From contig OY755173.1 in assembly GCA_963576735.1 (NCBI GenBank), forward strand, positions 9,208,873-9,272,872: a stretch of 64,000 nucleotides of DNA. The letters are read 5' to 3'. The DNA comes from Bedellia somnulentella. Its lineage: Eukaryota > Arthropoda > Insecta > Lepidoptera > Bedelliidae. Numbering within the stretch: the stretch's first letter is position 1; each line of letters begins with the position of its first letter. Below are positions 12,401 through 22,672 of the stretch, piece by piece. The notes under the pieces were generated by a model, which saw nothing but the letters and a program-made list of their open reading frames with translations, did not search any database and was not told the origin of the DNA. The position numbers and the translations under genes are program-made.

Positions 12401-13587
12401 AATGAAATCCATAGTTGCCAATGAAGAATGTATGATATCCCCTCGGAAAAATTAGTCGCCACATTAGGTTTTATAATACCTTAACCAGTTTTACACTGAT
12501 CCCGCTTGATATATTTGATACCTTACAGTAGCAGCCGTTTTTTTAGTTTTTTGATCCTAACATTTTGTTGCTTGTATAGTTTAACAGTTGCTAAGATATT
12601 TAATCACTGCAAAGTTAGTTTTTTGTGACTTAATAGAAAGTTGCCTAAAAAGGATTTCAGTTGCCGTGTTAAATATTTGCCTTTGAAAAACCATCTTATA
12701 GATTCGTTCTGCTACTCACAAAATATATTCCAACAAGCAAACGGGATTTTAGGATTTATGATTCCCTAGCTTTTAGCAAAACAAATATTTGGTTATTGCT
12801 TAATGGGCAGTATATTCAAACGCTGCTGTGTAGTGTCGGCTTAGAATAGCACTACCCCATTTTTCCGGTGGGTGTACGTAAGAAGCAACTAACAGTATTG
12901 GGGCTTTTGAGGATTTTTTGGGCGATGCAGTTGGAGACCCATCACCAACAACCTTTATATCACCATCTTTTCCCCACGCAACTTCCAAAAGTGGCTGAGG
13001 AATTTCTAATTCCTTAGCTCTGGCTACCCCTTCTTGGGATTTATAGCCGTGAGTATATGTATGTATATATGTATTCAAACGCTCGTCTTATTCCCATTAA
13101 AGTCTTCAGCGTGATTGTAATGTACAAGGTAACATAATAGGCGGTAATATATATAAATAGAGAAAGTCATAAATAGTAGGTCGTAATTGTACAACCAGAC
13201 TGATTGCTTGAACTTATATAATATGTAGCCAGCCAAAAAACAGGTGGTGTGTTAGCATATTTTGTTTTATTCATATAACTTACAGATAACACTGCCTATT
13301 TCAATAAATTATTAATATACCTATATAAAAAGTTTAAATCAAGCTCTATCTTATTTCAACATTATACAATGGGGATTTTTAGGAAAACAAACTACTGAAA
13401 CAGTATTAAGTAGAAAAAAAAACAAGGTGCCTAAGTAAAACTAATGAGACCATGTTTTTAATCAAAATGATCAAATAAATCTTACCCTTGCTCCTTCATC
13501 TAAGAAAGCCTTTACAATACCAGCGCCTATACCCGTGGCAGCACCCGTAATCAAAACAACTTTATTCTGAATTTTGTATATATCCAT
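6297..13587 (-). CDS. Short-chain dehydrogenase/reductase (15-PGDH / insect ADH-like), complete five-exon gene
   Basis: Predicted cytosolic NAD(H)-dependent oxidoreductase of the classical SDR family, closest in type to 15-hydroxyprostaglandin dehydrogenase-like and insect alcohol dehydrogenase-like proteins; the substrate cannot be read from sequence. Coding exons on the minus strand are 13587-13486, 9624-9385, 8364-8191, 7271-7120 and 6450-6297 (102, 240, 174, 152, 154 nt; 273 aa), all with GT-AG junctions that keep frame. Seen in the product: cofactor motif TGAATGIG (residues 14-21), acidic D40 after beta-2 (NAD preference), CDVT (67-70), NNAG (94-97), catalytic S144 and Y157xxxK161 with the usual 13-residue spacing. 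The usual CPG after beta-6 is C188-F189-G190 here, a family deviation. No signal peptide or membrane segment. The start is the first ATG before the Rossmann strand and aligns with the paralogue at 3878. Introns carry SINEs, a LINE tail and MITEs. The exact substrate class is uncertain; the family is not. Confidence 0.9.
6711..6955 (+). repeat. Family A copy (SDR gene A intron 4)
   Basis: TAGCTCTACCCCATTTCTTC, GAGACCCATCACCAAAAACC and TAGCCGTGGGTATATTTATG. Confidence 0.6.
7120..7271 (-). CDS. SDR gene A exon 4
   Basis: 152 nt after acceptor TTATTATAG. It begins with an in-frame Met codon and encodes the TGVRVLTVCFG strand and substrate-loop region; donor AA|GTAAGT leaves phase 2. The plus-strand open frame over this interval is an antisense shadow. 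Confidence 0.85.
7549..7915 (+). repeat. Family A copy with an abutting reversed end (SDR gene A intron 3)
   Basis: Forward copy 7549-7840, then a reversed family end (CTCGGCTATAAATCCC) at 7855-7915, so the (GTAT)n tails meet head-on. Confidence 0.6.
8191..8364 (-). CDS. SDR gene A exon 3
   Basis: 58 codons (residues 115-172), acceptor ...TTTACAG and donor GTAAGA. It carries the catalytic serine in NISS and the YxxxK pair. Confidence 0.92.
8610..9013 (+). mobile_element. LINE 3' tail in SDR gene A intron 2
   Basis: Decayed coding tail (GMLKWFGRIEGMDG-like, WSMVSAYPNGNNGRE-like) ending GGGCGTGAGTATAAGTAAG. Same family as 52193-52500. Confidence 0.6.
9385..9624 (-). CDS. SDR gene A exon 2
   Basis: 80 codons (residues 35-114), acceptor TTTTTTTCAG and donor GTGAGT. 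It carries D40, CDVT and NNAG. Length and phase equal exon 2 of the neighbouring paralogue. Confidence 0.92.
9722..10000 (+). mobile_element. SINE family B copy (SDR gene A intron 1)
   Basis: GATGGGCCCACACCAATATA, GTGACAGTGTATTCGTACAA and tail AACGTGAACGTTTGA. Confidence 0.6.
10140..11260 (+). mobile_element. SINE family B copy split by MITE(s)
   Basis: Left part 10140-10265, right part 11146-11260. The uninterrupted order is visible in the copy at 9722. Confidence 0.55.
10412..11145. mobile_element. MITE with 17-bp inverted repeats, nested in a SINE
   Basis: Termini GGAGGGCAATTCTCGCA and exact complement, 734 bp, no ORF. It splits a tRNA-type SINE (left part about 10140-10265, right part from 11146). 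A second small inverted pair (GCAAGCACGAGC at about 10273 and its complement at about 10400) lies just left. Confidence 0.75.
12034..12232 (+). mobile_element. LINE/SINE 3' end with AATAAAGAG and (TTCTA)n tail
   Basis: GGTTGTCTGGAAGAGATCGC then GTACAATAAAGAG. Same family as 23178-23300, 36963-37105 and 53825-54000. Confidence 0.6.
12824..13070 (+). repeat. Family A copy (SDR gene A intron 1)
   Basis: One of the best preserved copies: CTGTGTAGTGTCGGCTTAG to TAGCCGTGAGTATATGTATG. The minus-strand open frame is a shadow. Confidence 0.7.
13486..13587 (-). CDS. SDR gene A exon 1
   Basis: Start codon at 13587-13585. The exon encodes residues 1-34 with the Rossmann TGxxxGIG motif. It ends AGG before the donor GTAAGA, phase 0. 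Confidence 0.9.
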
Positions 13588-14459
13588 GTTTTTTAATATA
13601 AAACTATACACCAAACACCTCTCGTGTGTAGCCGATATCAGCAACTGGACTGACTTAACTTAATGATGTTTAATTAAGCAGATAATTACAGGAATCAATA
13701 ACGCATAACCACAAACTATTGCAAAGAAAAAATGCAAGAATATTATGTACAACTATCCAGGTCCTGTAATCGGAACTCCTTCTAAACGTTTTTATAATTT
13801 TGAAAATATAAATCTGATTTAAATACAGGTTTGCAAACATTTATAAATTATTTTCAATTAGTCCTGAAGTTCTGAAGCGCTCGATAAAATAAATTTGTAG
13901 TGTAATAAATTTTAATAACGACTTTAGGAGTTATTTGTATTATTTTGTTAGAGAGTGAAATACTCGTAGGATAATGGGTATGGCTCATTATTATATTCTA
14001 CTCTCGAACATTAGCTGAAAAATTAAGAGCAGCTATCCTTGCATTAATGCCAGTGCATTATTTTGCACAGTTTTCATCTATCTCTATTTTTTATTTATTT
14101 TATTTAAAACGGTTACACAAAATAACCCTAAAGCTAATTGAGTAAATGAAATATACATTTACGGAAATCCGCATCCGCGCAAACTGAGTTGAAGTAACTA
14201 ATTAGATGCAATCACTAGAATCGATTATATCGATATTAACTATCGTTATATGTTGTTGCGCAAATGAACCTGACTTTGACAGTTGAATGTTTGTAAAGTT
14301 TGTTTAATTCATTAATTTAATGATGCTTAAACAGTCGGGTTAATTAGTACTTGTTATGAGAATTACCAGAAATTAAAACATAAATGTACTTACATAGAAA
14401 GGGCACTTCCCGTCTTCCACATCTGAGTAGATTCCTAAAAAACATAAATCTATTCCTTA

Positions 14460-14575
14460 CATCCGTGGTCTAGAGGTTAGGTAACTTGCTTCTTCATCTG
14501 GTGTCACATCTTCGATCACCGCTAAGGGCAATGATTAAGTATGATGCGTAATAATATTTCTGTCTTTGTATAATA
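14460..14575 (+). mobile_element. tRNA-like SINE fragment, target of the BEL insertion
   Basis: Starts CATCCGTGGTCTAGAGGTTAG (tRNA-like A box). The B box is degenerate. Its tail ends at the BEL target site. Confidence 0.4.
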
Positions 14576-14721
14576 TATTGTGTTGAAGCGTTTCAACAGA
14601 AGTGCGCTGACACTGGTGGAAAACATGGGAGAAGCCAGAGGCGCGTCACTTTGACAGTAGAGACAAACAGATGTCAAATAAAATTATATAAATACTAGGA
14701 TAAAATATTGTAAAACCCCTT

Positions 14722-15667
14722 CAGTGTTGCAAAAGTTCCCGATTTATCGGGAGATCTACCGATTTTGGCCTTTCCCTCCCGATATCCCGATTTAGTGACC
14801 ATATCTCCCGATTTTTTGCATTTGAGATTAAAGTAATAATTAATATAGCAATCTAAAGACAGAAAACATCAAGAATCACCTAGTAACATTGACCACGGGA
14901 TTCTCACGCACGGGAATTCCCATAAAATTCTCACACTCACAGGGTCTTTTAATACGGCAGTGACGTCAGTATACACAAAACATATTACACCGAAACGTTT
15001 TGCGATAGAGTTCATTATTGTAAAATAATCAGACTTGTGAAAATTTCAATATTTATCTTAAAATACTTATCAATCAAGGATGCCGGGGCGTAGACCGGAA
15101 TGTCGCAGGTTCAAGTCCCGCTGGTTTCGAAATTTTTCTTTCCTTGATTCCACTTTTACAATTACAAAATATTTACAATGATTGTATAAAAATTAAGAAT
15201 TAAATTATTGCCAAATGCTAGCAGAATTTCCTCTTCGGATGGCTAAGCTAATGCGTTGGCCGAGGTAGCTGCCTGCTCTAGGATCACCACACACTTCCAC
15301 AAGGCGAGCGGAGAGTTCTTTAAAGAATTGCCGTGCCTCGTTGCCCCACGGGCCGAGACTTTCAACGGCAAAAGGTATAAAATGATAGTCATTTTATAGA
15401 TCAGTAAAATAATCCCCACATGAGGTTTCATGCCCAACAAAATCTAATTATTGCTGGAAAATTGTTTACTAAAATTGTAAGCAAGAAGTGGTACAAAAAT
15501 GAATTATCAGTCCTACATATATATTTTTATATAGTTTAATAAATCACTTTAATTTGATTATCAGCATAAAATACTGATGTTTTATTAAGACTAAAAAATC
15601 TCCCGTTTTCTCCCGATTTTTAACTGGAAAATTACCCGATTTTTTAACTTTCGCTTTTGCAACACTG
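14722..15667. mobile_element. Non-autonomous hAT element nested in the BEL 5' LTR
   Basis: 946 bp with terminal inverted repeats CAGTGTTGCAAAAG / CTTTTGCAACACTG and 8-bp target duplication AACCCCTT (14714-14721 and 15668-15675). Subterminal CCCGAT repeats are seen. No transposase. It carries a tRNA-like B box (GGTTCAAGTCC near 15109) and a LINE-like C-terminal coding scrap. Confidence 0.88.
15233..15385 (-). pseudogene. Retroelement C-terminal fragment inside the hAT
   Basis: On the minus strand it reads AVESLGPWGNEARQFFKEL then GQRISLAIRRGNSASI, a C-terminal signature often seen in arthropod retrotransposon reverse transcriptase ORFs. About 50 codons only, no RT core. Apparently captured or inserted before the hAT moved, or inserted later. 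Confidence 0.55.
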
Positions 15668-15895
15668 AACCCCTTATTTCAACCTTCACTATAAGAAGAC
15701 ACGGAGAAGACGAGAAGCTATTTTGTTAAAGTCAATATATTATATAATTTATTTTATACTTAAAAGCAGTAAAACCTTAGTCGCAGCAAATCGGCTTTTT
15801 ATTTGTTCTCCAACCATCACCAACCGTCGAGAGGCACTACAAGGCGGATCAACTTTGTGGACGTGGAGCAGACGCACAAGGGCTGCTCCCTTTCA

Positions 15896-17084
15896 TATTG
15901 GCGCTCCCCAGGCACGACTTCAACCTTTCGGCTAACAACCGCATGCGCACGGGGGAAGAGGAGGAGCTGAAGTCACGTCACGCCGCCGGTGAAGAAGCCA
16001 GGACAAGGGTTGGACACAGCAGCCATCCCGCCTGCTAGCATCTGACCGAGGAGAGTGTCGTGAGCCAATTCATTTCCTTTCTTTTCCTCACCGTATAGCC
16101 CCCTCAACACAAGTGAATACAGGGTAGATAAAATTAATTTAGTACACCTACCTCCAAGTTAAATCCCCTTTTATCTAGTTAATCCCCCTGTATTTTACAA
16201 TAGTTTTTTAATAACTTCATTTAAATATAAAAATTCTAACCTCTAAATAGGTTATTTACTTAAAAAACATTAATTTTCCCAACAGGAAATAGGTTCCCAG
16301 CCGCATGGTTTCCATGATGACAAAGAGCTGAACTGATGACACATTTGTTATCATTGTTCATGCCAATCTGATCCATTGTTGCTGGGTTCCATGGTCCGCT
16401 GTAGGATATAGGCCTCTCACAATTACAATTATCTCACATTTACATATTGCATTCTTGTCTTCCGTCCCATTGGCATGAGCCACTTAATTTAGCAAACCAC
16501 ATGGTCATTCGCAACAGTCTGACCAACCAGAGGCATCACCTCTGCAGCCACCAAGTGCACATTGTGATCAACATACTTGCTTTACTCATCTACATTCAAT
16601 CAGTGGAAGTAACAGCGCAGATATTGATAGGTTTGTCACATGCAGGATTAACCTCACATGTGCCGGCATACCACTAACCATAGTGGCCCTCTACTTTTTT
16701 ATTGAATTAATTTGTTTAGTTATTCATTTGTCACATTGCTTAGGTTCATGCCAGTCTCTGTGTCTTTCTTAAACTTAAGGGCAACAATTTCAAAGTGCAT
16801 TTACTTATTTGTGCTTAAACTATTTCAGCAATATTGACACTGAACTCAACCAGAGGAGACAGCTAGCTGTATCACAAGTGGTTGACTGCACTACGAGCAA
16901 CTGCATATACAGCCTGTCATCCCAGTGGCTTCACTTCACTTTTACAAGGAGCGTAAGCCAATTTTACAATTTTAGTATTTAAATTTCCCCAATTAACACA
17001 ACATATTAACTCCAGGAACTTATTATATACAAACATTTTACAATTTTTTACATTTAATTTATACATTTGTTGACTTATTTGATC
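15896..17084 (+). other. BEL/Pao 5' leader
   Basis: Untranslated leader between the 5' LTR and gag, with the candidate primer-binding site at its start. No convincing ORF. Confidence 0.6.
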
Positions 17085-17873
17085 ATGACAGACAGTCAGT
17101 CAACTCTCAAACCAATGACTTCACAACACAGCAGAGGTTCTAGCCCTGCTAAAGTCATTAGTGAGGAATATACTGCACTCAGTTATAAACGCAGTTCCAT
17201 CAAAGGGCAAATAACCCACTTTAAGAAATATTTATTTAATTTACTAGAATCATGTGAATCCCATTCATTGTCATCAAGGGATGAACAGATGTTAACATTA
17301 AAGCTAGATAAGTTCTTGGAGTTAAACTCTCAATTTGAACACCTGCAATCACAAATGGAAGCTCTTAATTTTAGTAACTTAGATTATGAATTAGATGAAA
17401 GAGAACTCATATCAAATGAATTCTGTTCTTGTATTGTGAAGGCTCGAAATCTGCTCGGTGTCAACAAACCTGCAGACCAATTCCAAGATGCCACTGAAGG
17501 GTCAAAGGCCTCCCATCCATGCCACTGTAATGGTCAAGGCACAATGGGGTTTAGGCTACCTGAAATCACTATACCTAAGTTTGATGGTTCATACTTCAAA
17601 TGGCTTGAATTCAGAGATACATTTGAATCATTAATTCACAATAATAATCACATTAAACCTATTCATAAATTTCATTACCTCTGCTCATACCTACAAGGTG
17701 AAGCAGCCAGGGTTATAGCAAATCTTGAGGTATCTGATTTCAATTATGTAGAAGCATGGAATATATTATGTGAAAGGTATAACAATACAAAACAATTAGT
17801 TAATAATCACCTAAGTGCCCTCTTTAACTTTAAGGTTATGCAGAGTGGATCAGACAAGTCTCATGACACATGA
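17085..17873 (+). CDS. BEL/Pao gag-like ORF (DUF1759 region)
   Basis: Encodes an N-terminal helical region with coiled-coil character and a DUF1759-type segment (LPEITIPKFDGSYFKWLEF... to ...NNTKQLVNNHLSALFNF). The Met at 17085 (MTDSQS) is a better start than the upstream one in the same frame. The frame ends at TGA overlapping the next ORF in another frame. In related elements gag continues without a break, so a one-base indel near 17865 has probably split it. It would form the virus-like particle of the retrotransposon; here likely non-functional. Confidence 0.8.
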   Translation: MTDSQSTLKPMTSQHSRGSSPAKVISEEYTALSYKRSSIKGQITHFKKYLFNLLESCESHSLSSRDEQMLTLKLDKFLELNSQFEHLQSQMEALNFSNLDYELDERELISNEFCSCIVKARNLLGVNKPADQFQDATEGSKASHPCHCNGQGTMGFRLPEITIPKFDGSYFKWLEFRDTFESLIHNNNHIKPIHKFHYLCSYLQGEAARVIANLEVSDFNYVEAWNILCERYNNTKQLVNNHLSALFNFKVMQSGSDKSHDT

Positions 17874-19288
17874 CATCAAGACCTATGAATGTTAGGGCTT
17901 TACAGACTTTAGGTCAACCAGTTCAACACTGGGATTCTATTTTAATTTATTTAGCTTCCTCAAAGTTTGATCAAAATACCAATGTCAAATGGGAAGAATA
18001 CAAAGGCAATCTTCATTCAGAGTTGCCAACCTTCAATGATTTAAAAGAATTTTTAAAGATAAGAGCTGACATTTTAGAGACATTACCTCAAAGTAAGGTA
18101 AGGGTTAACACATCACAGGGTTCAAACAACAGTCATAATAATAATAATAGTCATGAATTTAAGCACTATTATAGTAACAACACTAAACAAACAATAAATC
18201 CACCTCAAGCCTTTATTGTTTCCACTTCAGGTAAGGTAAGTGATGAGGCTAGCAATCCTCAATTGCCCTCACGTTTACCCAATGCCACTCTAGCATCAAC
18301 AGTTACAACTAATACTAATTTCAAGTGCCCCCTTTGCAAGGGTAAACATTTACTGTTCCGATGCTTACGTTTCAGAAAGCTCACATTGGCTGACAGACGG
18401 AGTAAGGTCACTGGGCTTAAGGTTTGCACAAATTGCCTTCGGTCTGACCATATGGTTGCCAAGTGTCCCTATGGAGACTGTCGTAAGTGTGGTGGACGCC
18501 ATCACACTCTGATACACAGCTCTCCCCTTCTTCAAAATGATGTTGCTCCATCATCCCATCCTGTCACTTCAATGCCTCAGTTGCTTTCTCTCAGTCCTCC
18601 AGTTTCCCCTTCAGGGATCATTCGCTCCACCGCCATGATTGACATCATCAATCCCCAAAATGGTAAGGTGGAGACAGTCAGATGCTTGCTAGATAGCGGC
18701 TCTGACTACTCTTTTCTTTCCGCTGACTTAAGGAATCGCCTTAAGTTAGCTTCCACACCCTCAATACACAACAGTGTTGCAGGCGTTGGGAACACCTCTC
18801 TTAACCTGAGACCACATCAGTGCTCAGCGTTAATTCGTGCCCGCACTGGCACATACTCACATCTTCACACCTTTTTGGTGTTGCCTTCCATTGCAAGAAG
18901 GCATTCTAATCAACCCATTGATGTTTCAAATATCACCCTTCCCTCAGCTATCACATTAGCTGATCCTCAATTCAATCAACCACTAAAGGTTGACATTATG
19001 ATTGGAGGCGATCTATTCTGGGATCTACTTGGCTCCGAAAGGCTCACCTTAGGTCCAGGCCTACCCATGCTGCATCATTCACAGCTAGGCTGGATTATAG
19101 CTGGCAAGATTTCCCATTCATTACCACAAAATTCACAAACTTGTAATTTTGTTAGTAGCAGTTCTTTTACCAAGTTAACTAGAACTCACAGACTAAAAAC
19201 TAGACGTTTCTGTACTCTCAGCCCACTCAAGGCACCAGATTACCGTCTTGGTGATACTTACACCTTACCAAAACGAATTGGTTATTAA
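17870..19288 (+). CDS. BEL/Pao gag 3' part, zinc knuckles and aspartic protease, truncated before RT
   Basis: Continues the gag sequence in a shifted frame (VRALQTLGQPVQHWDSILI). Next come cysteine-rich knuckles (CPLCKGKH, CTNCLRSDHMVAKC, CRKCGGRHH) and a retropepsin-like DUF1758 domain with the active-site motif LLDSGSDYSF and a GGDLFWDLL flap-side motif. After about residue 440 it diverges and stops at 19288 without any RT motif. This marks the left edge of a large internal deletion. Confidence 0.85.
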   Translation: MTSRPMNVRALQTLGQPVQHWDSILIYLASSKFDQNTNVKWEEYKGNLHSELPTFNDLKEFLKIRADILETLPQSKVRVNTSQGSNNSHNNNNSHEFKHYYSNNTKQTINPPQAFIVSTSGKVSDEASNPQLPSRLPNATLASTVTTNTNFKCPLCKGKHLLFRCLRFRKLTLADRRSKVTGLKVCTNCLRSDHMVAKCPYGDCRKCGGRHHTLIHSSPLLQNDVAPSSHPVTSMPQLLSLSPPVSPSGIIRSTAMIDIINPQNGKVETVRCLLDSGSDYSFLSADLRNRLKLASTPSIHNSVAGVGNTSLNLRPHQCSALIRARTGTYSHLHTFLVLPSIARRHSNQPIDVSNITLPSAITLADPQFNQPLKVDIMIGGDLFWDLLGSERLTLGPGLPMLHHSQLGWIIAGKISHSLPQNSQTCNFVSSSSFTKLTRTHRLKTRRFCTLSPLKAPDYRLGDTYTLPKRIGY

Positions 19289-19893
19289 TAACCTAAGTTG
19301 AATGAATTCATACACAACAAACATTCAACAATTGTTTATGGTTTACTTTTAATTTACATTTATATACAAATATTTTACTTTATACAATACTTATACACTT
19401 TACATCATCCTACACATGGATCAATCATTATTTGCTATTTTATTATGTCTTTCCTTCTAGATACAGTAAACAGCTGACTACCTAAAGGTCATTGACATCG
19501 AGGTAGTTGACCTTACAAGTTCATCGACTTTGAACTTTAGCTATACATATATTCTTAGATTCATTTATCAGATGTATTTGAATCAGTGCGATGATCAATC
19601 ACCATGGTCATCATCATCAACGATGGTCATCATCATCATTTTCTTCATAATTTATTTTCTTAAGGGGAAAGCCCAGGAAAATATTTCATGTCAACGAACA
19701 CATTTCGTTGCCATTAGTAACTTAACTATTTATTTTAAATTCAATTATTTCATTTGTTTAGTTGCTAGTGTTCATGATTTTTAATAATCTTTCTCTGGCT
19801 TACGCATCCTTCCTTCAATAACAATTGAAGCACAGAGGCTGGCATTCAGCTAGCTCAATTTAATTTAGCACATGGGTAACACCCACCTCACAT

Positions 19894-20091
19894 ATGAGGA
19901 ACTATCTTCCCCTTTTTGCTCGGGTTGAGGTCATCCTAAACTTGACCTACCTCTCCCCTTTCTTCCTTCTCCCAAATGATTTGGCAGTTCTCACACCAAG
20001 GCACTTTCTCCTCGGCAGGTCACTCACCAAGCAAGAGCCACCAGACCTACCGCGACAACTGGAGAGATGTGGAAGTTTGATTGAAGACTAG
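19894..20091 (+). pseudogene. BEL/Pao pol C-terminal remnant
   Basis: Encodes PNDLAVLTPRHFLLGRSLT, the conserved stretch after the integrase core in BEL/Pao polyproteins. It lies just before the 3' LTR. Everything from RT through the integrase catalytic core is absent between 19288 and here. Confidence 0.75.
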
Positions 20092-20111
20092 TCTTCAATG
20101 GCCCCCCAGTA

Positions 20112-20472
20112 TGTTGAAGCGTTTCAACAGAAGTGCGCTGACACTGGTGGAAAACATGGGAGAAGCCAGAGGCGCGTCACTTTGACAGTAGAGACAAACA
20201 GATGTCAAATAAAATTATATAAATACTAGGATAAAATATTGTAAAACCCCTTATTTCAACCTTCACTATAAGAAGACACGGAGAAGACGAGAAGCTATTT
20301 TGTTAAAGTCAATATATTATATAATTTATTTTATACTTAAAAGCAGTAAAACCTTAGTCGCAGCAAATCGGCTTTTTATTTGTTCTCCAACCATCACCAA
20401 CCGTCGAGAGGCACTACAAGGCGGATCAACTTTGTGGACGTGGAGCAGACGCACAAGGGCTGCTCCCTTTCA
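20112..20472 (+). repeat. BEL/Pao 3' LTR
   Basis: 361 bp, TG...CA, preceded by GGCCCCCCAGTA and followed by target-site duplicate TATTG. Confidence 0.9.
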
Positions 20473-20842
20473 TATTGGATCCATATAATTTATAGGGGAA
20501 TTGTATATCAATAATTCTCCTTATTGCTGGACTTTGACCTGACCCTCTTTTATTAAATGACGGGCTTCTTACTACAAATTATGCTTTGAAGGCCGCTTTA
20601 AGTCGTATTGTCATTAAATAAACTAATTATTTACTATACTATGTCGGTTTAGCATATCACTACCGTATGCTTTAAACCTTTATCACAAAAATATACATAC
20701 GGCTATAAACCCAAGCTACAGAATTTGAAATTCCTAGGCCTAGGAAGTTTAGTAGGGAAAATATAAAAAAAAAAGGATGATTCGTGATCGGTCAACAGTC
20801 AAATGTCCTACAGTCCAACAGTTACTTAAAAAATACACTAAT

Positions 20843-20976
20843 GTCCGATTTTGAATTGAGTATTCCAGCTAAGAACAACTTAAGTATCGTTCTGTCGCAT
20901 TGACATCTTAACAACTGAATGAGAAAAATGATACTTAAGTTGTTCTCAGCTTGAATACTCAATTCAAAAATCGGGC
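20843..20976. mobile_element. Small fold-back MITE, copy 1
   Basis: Inverted arms of about 40 bp (GAATTGAGTATTCCAGCT ... AGCTTGAATACTCAATTC). Second copy at 31506-31636. The minus-strand open frame here is a shadow. Confidence 0.7.
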
Positions 20977-21289
20977 GTAAGTAGCCTCTTACGACACTCG
21001 AGAGAAGAAATGGGTTAGTGCTATGTGACATAGTGACAGTACACAGCTCTATAAAAACATAGTTAAGCTGTATAATAAACAGACGTAGTTTTTATTACAC
21101 AATATTCATACGGGAAGAATATTAAAACAATTGTGTACATTACGAAAGTTGTTGTACCGCTATTTTACTACGTTAAAAAACGTGTACTTCATGTTTTAGA
21201 AGTAGTAATAGTAGTAGTAGTCATAGCAGCGCATATCAAACCTGCTCCTGACTTAAGCTAATTTTCTAAAATATAACATAACATAAACG

Positions 21290-21480
21290 TTCACGCCGTT
21301 TATCCCCGAAGGGGTTGGCAGAGGTACCAATACTCCTGAACTGACATGGCAAGCGCCATCTAGTTTCCAGAGAAGGTACCCACGTTTTGCTTAGATAGTG
21401 TACTCACGTGATAGGGGGCAGGCCTATCGCCGTTTTGTACGAATACACTGTCACATGACTAAGTACAACTCAGCCATAGT
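21290..21480 (-). mobile_element. SINE family B copy
   Basis: AACGTTCACGCCGTTTATCC start and CCGTTTTGTACGAATACACT, reverse orientation, 5'-truncated. Confidence 0.65.
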
Positions 21481-21892
21481 TCATACAATATGAACGTTGT
21501 ATATTTTGATAACAGTTGTTGCCGTAAGAGTAGCTACCGCCATCTCGCAAAAAGACGCGAAACTGTTTAAACCCACAAGCCTTCATCAATAAATTACTTT
21601 CAGCCTTCAGCGCTGGTTGACAGTGATTACAGTTCGTTCATCTGGGATAAAGTCGAAATGTTGGAATTAAATCACGAAATTTAAATGTGAGAACGTTCCC
21701 ATCCCAGAAGAGCACTTAACACTGAAGAGAGAGGTTACAGTCCATTCACAGTTATTTTACCTCTAGCCTAAAGACAATTTTTATCGTGCTACTCTGAATC
21801 TGCTCTTATAGATAGGTGTCTTAGGATGATTTGATGTTTAGGTTTTTTTGCAAAAATCCGGATAATTAGACAACGGTTATAATATTTTCTAA

Positions 21893-22672
21893 TCTTACTA
21901 GGTTTTTTTGCAAAATAACTAGTTGGTTTAGTAAAATTGTACTTGTTTAATGCTGATTGGATGATTTCTGATTGCTCGCCTACACTTATTCTGATTGGTT
22001 CGTGATTGAGGTATTGAGATATTATAGCTAGAGTTATAAAGGGTAAGAAATGACAATACTTATTTGATACTAGGAATTTAAAAAAAAATTTACTCTTTTG
22101 TTTGAGTAAAATTACAATTAAAATTAATTAGTTTAATAAATAATTTAATAAAGTTTATTAATTAGATTAAAATTATACTCAGATCAAGTTACCCCAAACT
22201 AAGTAACACTTGTATTATGGGATACTGACTGAGCGATATATTTAATATAATATAATACACATATGCTCATCACATAAATGTTGCTCTCAGCGGGGATCAA
22301 ACCCGCAACCTCCAGACCGAAAAGCTAGTCACCTATCCACTCGGCCACGGACGTCTTCAATATAGGTAGGAACAATAAAGTAAGTACGTTTTAAATTGTA
22401 GTATTGAGGTATTATAGCTAGAGTTATAAAGGGAAATGACAATACTATTTTTATACTTAGGAACCTTTTCTAACTAAAATTAAAATAACAATTAAATTAA
22501 ATGTTGATAGGAACAATGAATTAAGTACGTCTTAATTAACAACCAATCAGAGATGACGTGTTTATGGGGCACTGCAATCGACCAATCAGTGTACAGAATT
22601 CATAAAAACTGACATTTCGTTTCGGAGTCATACTAAACCAACTAATTTTTTTGCAAAATACCTAGTAAGAGA
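21893..22672. mobile_element. MITE-like unit with about 41-bp inverted ends
   Basis: Ends share TCTTACTAGGT and TAGTTGGTTTAGTA in inverted order. Inside are two direct copies of a block with TTATAGCTAGAGTTATAAAG (about 22024 and 22412) flanking a reverse tRNA-like SINE. Confidence 0.6.
22185..22350 (-). mobile_element. tRNA-like SINE, reverse copy
   Basis: Reverse complement carries GGCCGAGTGGATAGG and B box GGGTTTGATCCCC. The tail matches 3350-3440. Confidence 0.6.

Larger units (their letters stand above)
14581..15895 (+). repeat. BEL/Pao 5' LTR, split by hAT
   Basis: LTR parts 14581-14721 and 15676-15895 match 20112-20252 and 20253-20472 without a difference that I can see. Confidence 0.9.
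14581..20472 (+). mobile_element. BEL/Pao LTR retrotransposon, pol-deleted, with nested hAT
   Basis: Bounded by 361-bp LTRs (TGTTGAAG...CTTTCA) and the 5-bp duplication TATTG at 14576-14580 and 20473-20477. The 5' LTR is split by a hAT insertion; removing 946 bp plus its 8-bp duplication leaves exactly 361 bp. By eye the two LTRs are identical. A possible primer-binding site begins TGGCGCTCCCC at 15899. Internal ORFs give gag (DUF1759-type), CCHC zinc knuckles and an aspartic protease (DUF1758-type), then only a C-terminal pol scrap. RT, RNase H and most of integrase are missing. TATTGG follows both LTR copies, so the LTR 3' edge could be read up to 6 bp further. Confidence 0.9.
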
